Made by a program: the position numbers and the translations under genes
In this document: piece by piece, positions 8,047 to 16,533 of the stretch
Layout of the letters: each line of letters opens with the position of its first letter
How positions within the stretch are numbered: position 1 is the stretch's first letter
Notes under the pieces: model-generated
What the model was told of the DNA's origin: nothing
Databases searched by the model: none
Seen by the model: the letters and a program-made list of their open reading frames with translations, nothing else
Origin: Mycobacterium sp. URHB0044
GTDB taxonomy: Bacteria; Actinomycetota; Actinomycetes; Mycobacteriales; Mycobacteriaceae
DNA length: 64,000 nt
NCBI RefSeq assembly: GCF_000620625.1
Contig: NZ_JIAW01000014.1
Coordinates: 1 to 64,000, forward strand
Direction: 5' to 3'

Positions 8047-8068
8047 AGTACAGGGGTTGGAGAGTCTC

Positions 8069-9424
8069 GTGAGCCAAGCGATCATCGACGCCGCCGACAC
8101 GGGCACCGCCCCGGCAATCAACCTTCCGCCCCGTCCGCGACTGCCCAGCTTCCTGCTGAGCGCCGCATTCATGTTGTCGCGCCCGCAGATGGTGGACCGC
8201 CTCGCCCGGCGCTACGGCGACGTGTTCACGCTGAACGTCCCGGTGTTCGGGCGCACCGTCATGGTGGCCGACCCGCAACTGGCCAAGCAACTGTTCGTCG
8301 CCAACACCGACGACGTCGGCAACATTCAGCCCAACCTCAGCAGAATCCTCGGTCCCGGTTCGGTTTTCGCGCTCGACGGTGCCGACCACCGACGCCGCCG
8401 CAAGCTGCTGACCCCGCCGTTTCACGGCAAGAGCATCAAGAACTACGAAAAGATCTTCGAAGAGGAGACGCTGCGCGAATCGGCCAACTGGCCACAGGGC
8501 AGTGAGTTCCAGACCCTCGAGCCGATGATGCGGATCACGCTGAACGCGATCCTGCGCGCGGTATTCGGCGCAGACGGTGAACAACTCGACGAACTGCGCC
8601 GGATCATCCCGCCGTGGGTCACCCTCGGCTCGAAGTTGGTCGTGGTGCCGACGCCGCCCCGGACCTACGGCCGGTTCAGCCCGTGGGGCAGGCTTGCCGC
8701 GTACCGACGCGAGTACGACCGCGTCATCGACCGGCTGATCGACCAGGTCACCGCCGACCCGAACTTCGAGACCCGCGACGACGTGCTGACGCTACTGCTG
8801 CGCAGCACCTACGAGGACGGCTCGGCGATGTCCCGGCGCGACATCGCCGATGAACTGCTGACCTTGCTGGCCGCCGGGCACGAGACGACGGCCTCGACGT
8901 TGGCCTGGGTATTCGAGCGGGTCGCCAGGCACCCGGACGTGCTGGCCAAACTCGAAGCCGAGGCTGCGACCGACGACAACGAATACCGCCAGGCCGCGAT
9001 CCTCGAGGTGCAGCGCGTCCGCACGGTCATCGACTTCGCCGGACGCCACGTCTACGCCCCGACCTTCCAACTGGGTGACTGGGTAATACCGCGGGGCTAC
9101 TCGGTCGTCGTCGCCATCGCGCACATCCACGAACACGAAAGCGACTACGCCGACCCAGAACGCTTCGATCCGCAGCGCTTCGTCGGCAACCGGCCGTCGA
9201 CGTCGTCGTTCATCCCGTTCGGCGGCGGTACCCGGCGCTGCGTCGGCGCCGTGTTCGCCAACGTCGAGATGGACGTGGTGCTGCGAACGGTGTTGCGGCA
9301 CTTCACGATCGAGACCACGACGGCGCCCGACGAGAAGGTGCACTCCCGAGGGGTTGCGTATACGCCGAAGGCCGGCGGACGCGTGGTGATGCGCCGCCGG
9401 CCGACGCCACTGATTACTGGCTAG
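8069..9424 (+). CDS. cyp138: Cytochrome P450, CYP138 type
   Basis: About 451 residues. The I-helix oxygen-binding motif is AGHETT (near residue 268), the K-helix ExxR is EVQR, and the haem-binding loop is FGGGTRRCVG with the ligand cysteine near residue 391. All catalytic elements are present. Gene order with a divergent TetR gene and downstream msrA matches Mtb Rv0135c-Rv0137c, supporting CYP138. The substrate is unknown; P450s of this kind oxidise hydrophobic molecules and need a ferredoxin, not found nearby. The GTG at 8069 is preferred to a TTG at 8057, which is almost in the operator. Confidence 0.85.
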   Translation: MSQAIIDAADTGTAPAINLPPRPRLPSFLLSAAFMLSRPQMVDRLARRYGDVFTLNVPVFGRTVMVADPQLAKQLFVANTDDVGNIQPNLSRILGPGSVFALDGADHRRRRKLLTPPFHGKSIKNYEKIFEEETLRESANWPQGSEFQTLEPMMRITLNAILRAVFGADGEQLDELRRIIPPWVTLGSKLVVVPTPPRTYGRFSPWGRLAAYRREYDRVIDRLIDQVTADPNFETRDDVLTLLLRSTYEDGSAMSRRDIADELLTLLAAGHETTASTLAWVFERVARHPDVLAKLEAEAATDDNEYRQAAILEVQRVRTVIDFAGRHVYAPTFQLGDWVIPRGYSVVVAIAHIHEHESDYADPERFDPQRFVGNRPSTSSFIPFGGGTRRCVGAVFANVEMDVVLRTVLRHFTIETTTAPDEKVHSRGVAYTPKAGGRVVMRRRPTPLITG

Positions 9425-9929
9425 CCGTTTGCCGCTTCGGCAGCTTCCATCCCGCGCGCGGGAAGTGGCAGGTGTACCCGTTCGGGTAGCGCTCCAGGTA
9501 GTCCTGGTGCTCCGGCTCGGCCTCCCAGAAATCGCTGGCCGGCGTCACCTCGGTGACCACCTTGCCTGGCCACAGGCCGGACGCCTCGACGTCGGCGATG
9601 GTGTCCAGCGCGACGCGCTTCTGCTCGTCGTCGAGGTAGAAGATCGCCGAGCGGTAGCTGCTCCCGACGTCGTTGCCCTGGCGGTCCTTCGTCGTCGGAT
9701 CGTGGATCTGGAAGAAGAATTCGAGCAGCGCGCGGTAGTCGGTCTGCGCCGGGTCGTATTCGATCTCGATGGCCTCGGCGTGCCCCGGATGGTTGCGGTA
9801 GTTGGGGTGATCGTTCTTGCCGCCGGTGTAGCCGACGCGCGTCGACACCACGCCTGGCTGCTTGCGGATCAGATCCTGCATGCCCCAGAAGCAACCGCCC
9901 GCGAGGACCGCCCTCGAAGTGTTCGTCAT
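9414..9929 (-). CDS. msrA: Peptide-methionine (S)-S-oxide reductase MsrA
   Basis: A 171-residue enzyme that reduces the S epimer of methionine sulfoxide in damaged proteins. The catalytic cysteine is C13 in AGGCFWG, followed by the usual GYTGG and HPGHAEAIEIEYDP motifs. The product lacks the C-terminal cysteine-rich tail. Its ATG overlaps the stop of msrB (ATGA), so the pair is one coupled unit. The 3' end overlaps the end of the convergent P450 gene by 11 bases. Confidence 0.95.
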   Translation of the reverse strand: MTNTSRAVLAGGCFWGMQDLIRKQPGVVSTRVGYTGGKNDHPNYRNHPGHAEAIEIEYDPAQTDYRALLEFFFQIHDPTTKDRQGNDVGSSYRSAIFYLDDEQKRVALDTIADVEASGLWPGKVVTEVTPASDFWEAEPEHQDYLERYPNGYTCHFPRAGWKLPKRQTASQ

Positions 9930-10390
9930 GCCCGAGCCTCCTTGGTGCTCTCGAAAAGCGTCTTGAACTCCCCGTAGCCCTCGGTTTCGAGGTCATCGAG
10001 GTGGATGAATCTCAGCGAAGCGGAGTTGATGCAGTAGCGCAACCCTCCTGCCTCGCGGGGGCCGTCGTCGAAGACGTGACCGAGGTGGCTGTCACCGTTG
10101 GCCGACCGCACCTCGGTGCGCACCATGAACAGCGAGCGGTCGCGCTTCTCGACCACGTGGTCGGCATTGATCGGTTTGGTAAAGCTCGGCCAGCCGGATC
10201 CGCTCTCGAACTTGTCCGTCGAGGCGAACAGCGGTTCACCGGAGACCACGTCGACGTAAATGCCGGGTTCGTGGTTGTCCCAGTACTCACCGGTGAACGG
10301 CCGCTCGGTGCCGTTCTTCTGCGTGACCTGGTACTGCTCGGGAGACAAGGCCTCCACAGCTTCCGGGTTCTTGTTGTATTCCTTCGCCAC
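9926..10390 (-). CDS. msrB: Peptide-methionine (R)-S-oxide reductase MsrB, zinc-free type
   Basis: A 154-residue enzyme for the R epimer of methionine sulfoxide. The GTG at 10390 is preferred because AGGAGG lies four bases upstream (on the minus strand). The catalytic cysteine is C120 in LRYCINSASLRF. The two CxxC pairs that hold zinc in many MsrBs are replaced (GIYVDVV and RSANGDSH), and the usual recycling cysteine is Ser65 in ESGSGWPSF. Only one cysteine remains, so the disulfide must be resolved by another thiol, perhaps thioredoxin or mycothiol directly. The sequence otherwise resembles the MsrB half of fused MsrAB proteins. Confidence 0.93.
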   Translation of the reverse strand: MAKEYNKNPEAVEALSPEQYQVTQKNGTERPFTGEYWDNHEPGIYVDVVSGEPLFASTDKFESGSGWPSFTKPINADHVVEKRDRSLFMVRTEVRSANGDSHLGHVFDDGPREAGGLRYCINSASLRFIHLDDLETEGYGEFKTLFESTKEARA

Positions 10391-10516
10391 TCGTCCTCCT
10401 AATGTTGGCACTCGTATAACCACGAGTGCGCTGGAGAAGTTCCTGCGTTACACCTGGCCGCCGACCGCCCCGGGCCCACTCGACAAAGCGCGGTAGAACG
10501 TGTTCTAGTTCTGGGT

Positions 10517-11023
10517 GTGACGAGCAAGACCTTCACCCGCGACGAGTTGACCGAGGCATTCGCCACCTTCGAGCAGACGGTGGCCCGCGCGGCCGAGACC
10601 CGCGACTGGGATCGCTGGGTCGAGCAGTACACACCCGACGTCACGTACGTCGAGCACGCGGCGGGAACCATGCGCGGCCGCGAGCAGGTCCGCGACTGGA
10701 TCTGGAAGACCATGGAGAGCTTCCCGGGCAACTACATGACGTCGTTCCCGTCGCTGTGGACGGTCATCGACGAGCCGACCGGCCGGGTGCTGTGCGAGCT
10801 CGACAACCCACTGCGCGACCCCGGCGACGGCACCGTCATCAGTGCCACGAACATCTCGATCGTCACCTATGCCGGCGACGGGCAGTGGTCCCGCCAGGAG
10901 GACGTCTACAACCCGTTGCGGTTCGTATCGGCGGCGATGAAGTGGTGCAAGAAGGCCAAGGAACTCGGCACGCTGCCCGACGAAGCGGAGCGTTGGATGC
11001 GTCAGGTTGGGGGCGCGGCATGA
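10517..11023 (+). CDS. SnoaL/NTF2-like protein (Rv0138 homologue)
   Basis: A 168-residue protein with a cone-shaped alpha+beta barrel pattern of the nuclear-transport-factor-2/SnoaL type. It has long N-terminal helices (ELTEAFATFEQTVARAAETR), then strands with VEHAAGTMRGREQVRDWI and a C-terminal helix. Length and neighbourhood (after msrA, before an epimerase) match Mtb Rv0138. Such folds serve as small-molecule isomerases, hydratases or binding proteins; no catalytic set can be assigned. The stop overlaps the ATG of the next gene, indicating an operon. Confidence 0.75.
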   Translation: MTSKTFTRDELTEAFATFEQTVARAAETRDWDRWVEQYTPDVTYVEHAAGTMRGREQVRDWIWKTMESFPGNYMTSFPSLWTVIDEPTGRVLCELDNPLRDPGDGTVISATNISIVTYAGDGQWSRQEDVYNPLRFVSAAMKWCKKAKELGTLPDEAERWMRQVGGAA

Positions 11024-12027
11024 CGGCTCTGGTGATCGGCGCGAACGGATACCTGGGCTCGCACGTCACCCGCCAACTCGTCGCCGACGGGCAGGACGTG
11101 CGGGTCATGGTGCGGCCCGAGGCCAACACCATCGGCATCGACGATCTGAAGGTCACCCGGTTCCTCGGTGACATCTGGAACGACGACGTGCTGCGCGACG
11201 CGATGGCTGGCGTCGACGACGTCTACTACTGCGTCGTCGACACCCGTGGCTGGCTGCGCGACCCTGCCCCGCTGTTCCACACGAACGTCGAGGGCACCCG
11301 AAACGTGCTTGAGGTCGCCACTGCTGCCGACCTCAAGCGCTTCATCTTCACCAGCAGCTACGTGACGGTGGGTCGTCGGCGCGGCCGTCGCGCCACGGAG
11401 GACGACGCCATCGTCGATCGCGGACTGACGCCGTACGTGCGGTCGCGCGTGCAGGCCGAGAACCTGGTGCTGGAGTACGCCCGTGAGCGCGGGCTGCCCG
11501 CCGTGGCGATGTGCGTGTCGACGACGTACGGCGGCCGAGACTGGGGTCGCACCCCGCACGGCGCGATCATCGCGGGCGCTGCGTTCGGCAAGCTGCCCTT
11601 CACGATGAGCGGAATCTCCTTGGAGGCCGTCGGAATCGACGACGCCGCCAGGGCGATGATCCTGGCCGCGGAGAAGGGCCGCGTCGGTGAGCGCTACCTG
11701 ATCTCGGAGAAGATGATCACCAACGCCGACGTCGCGCGCATCGCGGCCGAAGCGGCAGGGGTACCGCCGCCGTCGAAGTCGATTCCGCTGCCCGTGTCGT
11801 ACGCGATGGCGGCGCTCGGCAGCGCCAAGGCCCGGCTGAAGGGCTCCGACGAACGGCTGTCGCTGGGTTCGCTGCGGCTGATGCGCGCCGAGGCGCCGGT
11901 GGACTGCAGCAAGGCCAAGCGCGAATTGGGTTGGCAGCCAGCGCCCGTCGAGGAGTCGATCCGCGAAGCCGCCAAGTTCTGGGTCGGCCTGCGCGAGGCC
12001 AAGCGCAAGAGCAAACAGGCGGGCTGA
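11020..12027 (+). CDS. NAD(P)-dependent epimerase/dehydratase family protein (Rv0139 homologue)
   Basis: About 335 residues, an extended short-chain dehydrogenase. The N-terminal nucleotide-binding motif is GANGYLGSHV. The FIFTSSYVTVG strand follows, but the usual YxxxK is displaced to YVRSRVQAE, with Arg where Lys is expected, so the catalytic set is atypical. Coupling by ATGA overlap with the SnoaL-like gene matches the Rv0138-Rv0139 pair. The substrate may be a sugar nucleotide, steroid or flavonoid-like ketone and cannot be read from sequence. Confidence 0.75.
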   Translation: MTALVIGANGYLGSHVTRQLVADGQDVRVMVRPEANTIGIDDLKVTRFLGDIWNDDVLRDAMAGVDDVYYCVVDTRGWLRDPAPLFHTNVEGTRNVLEVATAADLKRFIFTSSYVTVGRRRGRRATEDDAIVDRGLTPYVRSRVQAENLVLEYARERGLPAVAMCVSTTYGGRDWGRTPHGAIIAGAAFGKLPFTMSGISLEAVGIDDAARAMILAAEKGRVGERYLISEKMITNADVARIAAEAAGVPPPSKSIPLPVSYAMAALGSAKARLKGSDERLSLGSLRLMRAEAPVDCSKAKRELGWQPAPVEESIREAAKFWVGLREAKRKSKQAG

Positions 12028-12090
12028 ACACCACGCCGGACGCCGTTCAGTACGCTGCGGGACGTCACGTCACGGGGCTAGCGTCGAAGC

Positions 12091-12933
12091 ATGACCGATA
12101 CCGACAAGGTGCACGTCGACCTCAGCGGAGCGCCGCAGACCATGCTCGCGACGTTCTACGCCAAGGCGCTGGACGCCGGCCTCCCCGAGCCCATCCTCGG
12201 TGACCGACTGGCCAAGGAGATCGCCGACCGCATCGACTACGACTGGTCGAAAACCGCGATCACACCGGGCAATTCGCCGTCGGTGACCACCCGCAGCGCC
12301 CACTTCGACGACTGGGCCCGCCAGTTCCTCGCGGTCAACCCGGATGCCGTCGTCCTGCACCTCGGCTGCGGGCTCGACGGACGGTTCTTCCGGCTGGACC
12401 CGGGGCCCGGCGTCGAGTGGTACGACATCGACTATCCCGAAGTCGCGACGCTGCGCCAGCAGCTCTACCCGACGCACGACCGCTACCACGTCATCGCAGC
12501 CTCGGTCACCGACCCGGCGTGGTTCGCCGACATCCCGCGCGACCGCCCGACGCTGATGATCGGCGAGGGCCTGACGATGTACCTGACGCGTGAGGACGGC
12601 ACCGCGCTGCTGCGCCGCGTCGTCGAACATGCGCCGTCGGGGGAGTTGCAGTTCGACGCCTTCAACCGACTGGGCATCAAGTCGCAATGGATGAACGCCG
12701 TGGTGCGACGGTCGGGCGCGACGCTCTACTGGGGGATCGACGGGCCCGACGACATCGTCGACGCCGTGCCTGGCGTGCGGCTGCTGGCCTGGGTCTCGGC
12801 CCTCGAGACGGACACCTTCAAGAGGCTGGCTTGGTACTACCGGGCGATGACCAAGGTGATGACGGCGGTGCCGGCGCTGCGCTACATGGCGCAGTACCAC
12901 CGCTACGCGTTCGGTCCGGTCTCGCCGCGATGA
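12091..12933 (+). CDS. Class I SAM methyltransferase of the leucine carboxyl methyltransferase (PPM1/TcmP) family
   Basis: A 280-residue protein. The LCM-family signature is visible: VVLHLGCGLDGRFFRLD as motif I, VEWYDIDYPEVATLR for the acidic ribose site, and LMIGEGLTMYLTREDG. Mycobacteria carry many paralogues of this family, generally with unknown O-methylation substrates. Mtb has such genes near Rv0145-Rv0146, so its place here fits that neighbourhood. No partner gene is coupled to it. Confidence 0.8.
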   Translation: MTDTDKVHVDLSGAPQTMLATFYAKALDAGLPEPILGDRLAKEIADRIDYDWSKTAITPGNSPSVTTRSAHFDDWARQFLAVNPDAVVLHLGCGLDGRFFRLDPGPGVEWYDIDYPEVATLRQQLYPTHDRYHVIAASVTDPAWFADIPRDRPTLMIGEGLTMYLTREDGTALLRRVVEHAPSGELQFDAFNRLGIKSQWMNAVVRRSGATLYWGIDGPDDIVDAVPGVRLLAWVSALETDTFKRLAWYYRAMTKVMTAVPALRYMAQYHRYAFGPVSPR

Positions 12934-13052
12934 GATCCCAGTCGAGCGCCGAAAACGAGTAGCGAACTACTCACTCTTTGCTGTAATGCCCCGGCGTAAT
13001 GTCCCAAATTGGACGGCGCCAACGACGGCGCCACCGAACATGGGGGAAGAAC

Positions 13053-13298
13053 ATGCTCAAGAAGGTATTGGTCACCGTGATTGCCGCAGGCGCCCTGGCC
13101 GTTCCGTTCGCCGCAGTCGCAGGGGCGGACCCCACCTCCGAAAACCCCGGCCTGCCGGGGACTTTCGGAGGTCTGCCCCCAGGAGCCGGAGTTACGATCG
13201 TCGCGCATCAGGGGCCCGGCGCGGTCTCCGACGCGATCGGAGTGTACGGCACGCCGGGGAGCACGTTCAAGCAATTCACGCCTGGGCATACGAAGTAG
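13053..13298 (+). CDS. Small exported protein
   Basis: An 81-residue precursor. Residues 1-27 form a signal peptide (MLKKVLVTVIAAGALAVPFA ... AGAD) with AxA-type cleavage. The mature part is about 54 residues, rich in Gly, Pro and Thr, with no cysteine. GGGGGAAGAAC precedes the ATG. The family was not recognised. A strong hairpin follows the gene. Confidence 0.65.
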   Translation: MLKKVLVTVIAAGALAVPFAAVAGADPTSENPGLPGTFGGLPPGAGVTIVAHQGPGAVSDAIGVYGTPGSTFKQFTPGHTK

Positions 13299-13317
13299 CC
13301 GGCTGCGCCAACGGTTC

Positions 13318-13353
13318 ACGCCGCCCGCATCCCGGTTGGGGTGCGGGCGGCGT
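13318..13353 (+). terminator. Stem-loop terminator after the small exported protein
   Basis: ACGCCGCCCGCA (13318-13329) pairs perfectly with TGCGGGCGGCGT (13342-13353), with extra CCC/GGG pairing in the loop. No U-tract follows, which is common for mycobacterial terminators. It could serve both the small exported gene and the convergent SRPBCC gene. Confidence 0.6.
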
Positions 13354-13394
13354 CGTATGGTTGCCAGTACATAGGCGGGCGAAGCAGTTTGGCG

Positions 13395-13865
13395 CTAGCC
13401 GGCTTCGGCCCTGGCCTTGAGCCGCTGCAACGTCCGGTCGATGTTCTCGGCGTTCGCGGCGGTGCGGTCCTTCACGCCGGTCCCGATCCGCGCGGGTAGC
13501 AGGAACCATCCCGGTCGGCGGTCCCAGGTGCGCTCGGTGACGCGACAGCCACCGTCGACCGGTTCGATGTCGTAACGCCAGTGCGAGACGGGGACGACGA
13601 CGCTCTTGACGTCGAAGCCGAACACCCGTCCCGGCTCGGCATCGGTAACGGTGCAGGTGGTGGACCAGGACTTCGAGCCACGACAATTCGCACCCTTGAA
13701 CTTCGCCCCCCGCACCGCGGCGTCACCCGTCACCCACTGCATCGACGTGGTCTCCTCGGCGACTTCGGCCAGGGTGGCCAGATCGGTGATCATCCGGTAC
13801 ACGCTGTCGGCATCGGCGGCGATCTCCACGGTCGCCGCAACGTCGGCGTCAGGCAGGTCGGTCAT
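13395..13865 (-). CDS. SRPBCC (polyketide cyclase/START-like) family protein
   Basis: A 156-residue helix-grip-fold protein. It begins ADVAATVEIAADADSVYRMI, the typical first strand and helix, and continues with TVTDAEPGRVFGFDVKSVV and a long C-terminal helix rich in Arg and Ala. These proteins bind hydrophobic ligands in a central cavity; the function here is unknown. The ATG at 13865 starts at the family's usual position. It is convergent with the exported protein gene. Confidence 0.8.
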   Translation of the reverse strand: MTDLPDADVAATVEIAADADSVYRMITDLATLAEVAEETTSMQWVTGDAAVRGAKFKGANCRGSKSWSTTCTVTDAEPGRVFGFDVKSVVVPVSHWRYDIEPVDGGCRVTERTWDRRPGWFLLPARIGTGVKDRTAANAENIDRTLQRLKARAEAG

Positions 13866-13945
13866 GCGGCGAAGCGTAATCAGGGGACGCGGAATCCGGG
13901 GCGGGTCGCGCACGTTGCCCTAAGAACCGTCGTCAGGAGAGCGCC

Positions 13946-14317
13946 ATGACCGAACGCCCCGTTCTGCAGCCCACCGCCGAACATCCCATCACCGTCACCC
14001 CGACCGGCCGGCACGTCACCGTCCGGGTCAACGGCGAAGTCGTCGCCGAGACCGACGCCGCGCTGACGCTGCAGGAGTCGACGTATCCGGCGGTCCAGTA
14101 CGTGCCGCTGGCCGACGTCGTCGGCACCGCGTTGCGCCGCAGCGACACCACCACCTACTGCCCGTACAAGGGCAACGCGAACTACTACGACGTGACCGTC
14201 GGCGGCGCCACCGTCGGCGACGCCATCTGGACCTACGAGCAGCCGTACCCGGCCGTGGGCGCGATCGCCGGGCACGTGGCGTTCTACGCGGACAAGGCTG
14301 ACGTCACCGTCGGGTAA
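13946..14317 (+). CDS. DUF427 domain protein (Rv0140 homologue)
   Basis: A 123-residue single-domain protein of DUF427. Features are the HVTVRVNGEVVAET strand, YPAVQYVPLADV and TTYCPYKGNANYYDV with the conserved CPYKG, and the final VAFYADKADVTV. Length and neighbourhood match Mtb Rv0140. The CPYKG region resembles a small-molecule pocket but no reaction is established to my knowledge. AGGAGAGCGCC precedes the ATG. Confidence 0.9.
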   Translation: MTERPVLQPTAEHPITVTPTGRHVTVRVNGEVVAETDAALTLQESTYPAVQYVPLADVVGTALRRSDTTTYCPYKGNANYYDVTVGGATVGDAIWTYEQPYPAVGAIAGHVAFYADKADVTVG

Positions 14318-14339
14318 CCCGTGCGCCTAACCTGAGGCC

Positions 14340-15248
14340 GTGAGCAGTTCGGCCAGCGTGGTGTTCGACGGGCCCGCAAGCCCCGCGATGACGCTGTCGC
14401 CGCTGCGCCGCGGGCCCGGCGACCCGTGCTACCAAGTCGTCGACGGAGTCATCTGGAAGACCACGTCGATGCCGACCGGACCCGTGACCGCCCGGATCGA
14501 GAAGAGCGCGCCCAACGTCGTCGACTGCGAGGTATGGGGAAGCGGCGCAAGCGAATTCGTCGAGAAGCTGCCCGCCTGGCTCGGTGTCGAGGACGACAGG
14601 AGCGGCTTCGAACCCACTGAACCGACCATCGCCGCGGCGCACCGCAAGGTGCCGCACCTCCGGCTCGGGCGCACCGACCGTGTCATGGAGGCCCTCATCC
14701 CCGCCGTCCTCGAACAGCGGGTCTCGGGCAAGGACGCGTTCCGCGCGTGGCGCCTGCTCGTCACGAAGTTCGGCGCACCGGCACCCGGCCCGGCACCCGC
14801 CAGGATGCGGGTACCACCGTCGGCCGACGTCTGGCGGCGCATCCCGTCGTGGGAGTTCCACCTCGCCAACGTCGATCCCGGCCGGGCCCGCACGCTGGTC
14901 GGATGTGCGCAGCGGGCGGACGCCCTGGAGCGGCTGTCGAGCCGTCCGGCCGCCGAGGCACGCGCGGCGATGATGTCACTGCCCGGCGTCGGCGAGTGGA
15001 CGGCGGCCGAGACCGCGCAGCGGGCGTTCGGCGACGCCGACGCACTCTCGGTCGGGGACTACCACCTCGCCAACGTGGTCGGGTGCACGCTGCTCGGCCA
15101 TCGGATCGACGACCCGGAGATGCTCGAACTGCTGGAACCGCTTCGGCCGCACCGGCACCGCGCCGTGCGGCTACTGGAAGTCAGCGGGCTCGCCACCAAT
15201 CCCCGGTTCGGGGCACGGCAGGCGATTCCGAACCTGCGCGCGCTCTAA
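14340..15248 (+). CDS. DNA-3-methyladenine glycosylase II-like (AlkA/HhH-GPD) protein
   Basis: A 302-residue base-excision repair glycosylase. The helix-hairpin-helix is LPGVGEWTAAETAQRAFG, followed by the catalytic aspartate in ADALSVGDYHLAN. The N-terminal part (about 110 residues) is a beta-rich AlkA-like domain. It would remove alkylated or deaminated purines. The GTG start lies 22 bases after the DUF427 stop, so the two genes may be cotranscribed. Confidence 0.85.
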   Translation: MSSSASVVFDGPASPAMTLSPLRRGPGDPCYQVVDGVIWKTTSMPTGPVTARIEKSAPNVVDCEVWGSGASEFVEKLPAWLGVEDDRSGFEPTEPTIAAAHRKVPHLRLGRTDRVMEALIPAVLEQRVSGKDAFRAWRLLVTKFGAPAPGPAPARMRVPPSADVWRRIPSWEFHLANVDPGRARTLVGCAQRADALERLSSRPAAEARAAMMSLPGVGEWTAAETAQRAFGDADALSVGDYHLANVVGCTLLGHRIDDPEMLELLEPLRPHRHRAVRLLEVSGLATNPRFGARQAIPNLRAL

Positions 15249-15892
15249 TGCCCGAGGCGGGTCGTCACCCAGTCGACCAGCGGCCGGGTGGCCTTCCAGT
15301 CCTTGCGCACCGCGGCGAGCAGATCGGAGGTGTGGATGACCGGTTCGAAGCCGTAGTCCTTCGTGACCGTGAGGGAACGGTGCCGCAGTAGATCGATGCG
15401 CGGATGGTCGGCGTCGTGTCCGCGCGGTGCGGTCTTGAGCCGGTCTCCGCCGACCTCGAAGCCGGCCCGTTCCAACTTGGCCAGGATCCGTTGCAGCTCT
15501 TTGCCTTTGGCGTCGTCGACGATCGCTGCCCTGATGGCGGCGAGGTCGGCGGCGCTGGCGTCGTAGAAACCGGCACCCGTACGGAAGCCGCGGGCGGCGA
15601 TCTCGACGTACCACCCGCAGGCGGGACCGGCTCCGACGAAGGCGCCCTGGTGTGTCTTGTACGGCGTCTTGTCCTTCGCGAACCGGACGTCGCGGTACGG
15701 CCGGAAGACCTTGGCCGTGCCGAACTCCCGCTCCAGCGCAGTCACCAGCGCGATCGTCGGCGCCTTGACGGCCGCTTCGTAGACGTCCTTATGCGCGTCC
15801 CAGAACGACTTGGTGTTGTCGATCTCCAGGTCGTCGTAGAAGTCGAGCGCGGCCTCGGGAAAGCCGGTGAACGGGGGCGTCGACTCCGTCAT
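15245..15892 (-). CDS. DUF2461 (TIGR02453) family protein
   Basis: A 215-residue protein. It contains the family's conserved FDDLEIDNTKSFWDAHK-like start, VFRPYRDVRFAKDKTPYKTH and GWYVEIAARGFRTGAGFY. These motifs define the widespread DUF2461 family, whose biochemical role is unknown. It overlaps the convergent glycosylase gene by four bases at the 3' end. Its 5' region faces the dps promoter. Confidence 0.88.
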   Translation of the reverse strand: MTESTPPFTGFPEAALDFYDDLEIDNTKSFWDAHKDVYEAAVKAPTIALVTALEREFGTAKVFRPYRDVRFAKDKTPYKTHQGAFVGAGPACGWYVEIAARGFRTGAGFYDASAADLAAIRAAIVDDAKGKELQRILAKLERAGFEVGGDRLKTAPRGHDADHPRIDLLRHRSLTVTKDYGFEPVIHTSDLLAAVRKDWKATRPLVDWVTTRLGH

Positions 15893-15975
15893 GCCGCGAG
15901 CGTAGCGACCGGTGTGTAGCCCGCCGCGCAGCCGGGTAGGTCTCCTAGGAAGCCAAGCCACGAGGAGGCAAGACG

Positions 15976-16533
15976 ATGCCAGAATTCACCATCCCGGGCA
16001 TGTCCGCGAAGGACGGCCGCGAGGTCGCCGATCTGCTGCAGAAGCAGCTCAGCACCTACAACGACCTGCACCTGACGCTCAAGCACGTGCACTGGAACGT
16101 CGTCGGACCCAACTTCATCGGCGTCCACGAGATGATCGACCCCCAGGTCGAACTGGTCCGCGGCTACGCCGACGAGGTGGCCGAGCGGGCCGCGGCGTTG
16201 GGGGCATCACCGCAGGGCACTCCCGGCGCCATCATCAAGGACCGCACCTGGGACGACTACTCGGTGGGGCGCGACACCGTGCAGGCGCATCTCGCAGCCC
16301 TGGACCTGGTGTACACCGGCGTCATCGAGGACACCCGGAAGGCCATTGAGCGTATGGAGGACCTCGATCTGGTGTCGCAGGACATGCTGATCGACCACGC
16401 TGCCGAGCTGGAGAAGTTCCAGTGGTTCGTGCGCGCGCACCTCGAGAACGCAGGTGGTCAGTTGGCGACTCGAGGTGCCAGGACCGAGAAGCAGGCCGCG
16501 CAGAACGCCAAGAAGAAGGCGCCGGTCAAGTAG
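15976..16533 (+). CDS. dps: DNA-protecting ferritin-like protein Dps
   Basis: A 185-residue Dps, very close to M. smegmatis Dps1. The ferroxidase residues are in KHVHWNVVGPNFIGVHEMID and the paired DELVRGYADEVAE-type helix. The dodecamer oxidises and stores iron and protects DNA in starvation and oxidative stress. The Lys/Arg-rich C-terminal tail (EKQAAQNAKKKAPVK) fits the DNA-binding tail of the smegmatis protein. AGGAGG precedes the ATG. Confidence 0.95.
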   Translation: MPEFTIPGMSAKDGREVADLLQKQLSTYNDLHLTLKHVHWNVVGPNFIGVHEMIDPQVELVRGYADEVAERAAALGASPQGTPGAIIKDRTWDDYSVGRDTVQAHLAALDLVYTGVIEDTRKAIERMEDLDLVSQDMLIDHAAELEKFQWFVRAHLENAGGQLATRGARTEKQAAQNAKKKAPVK

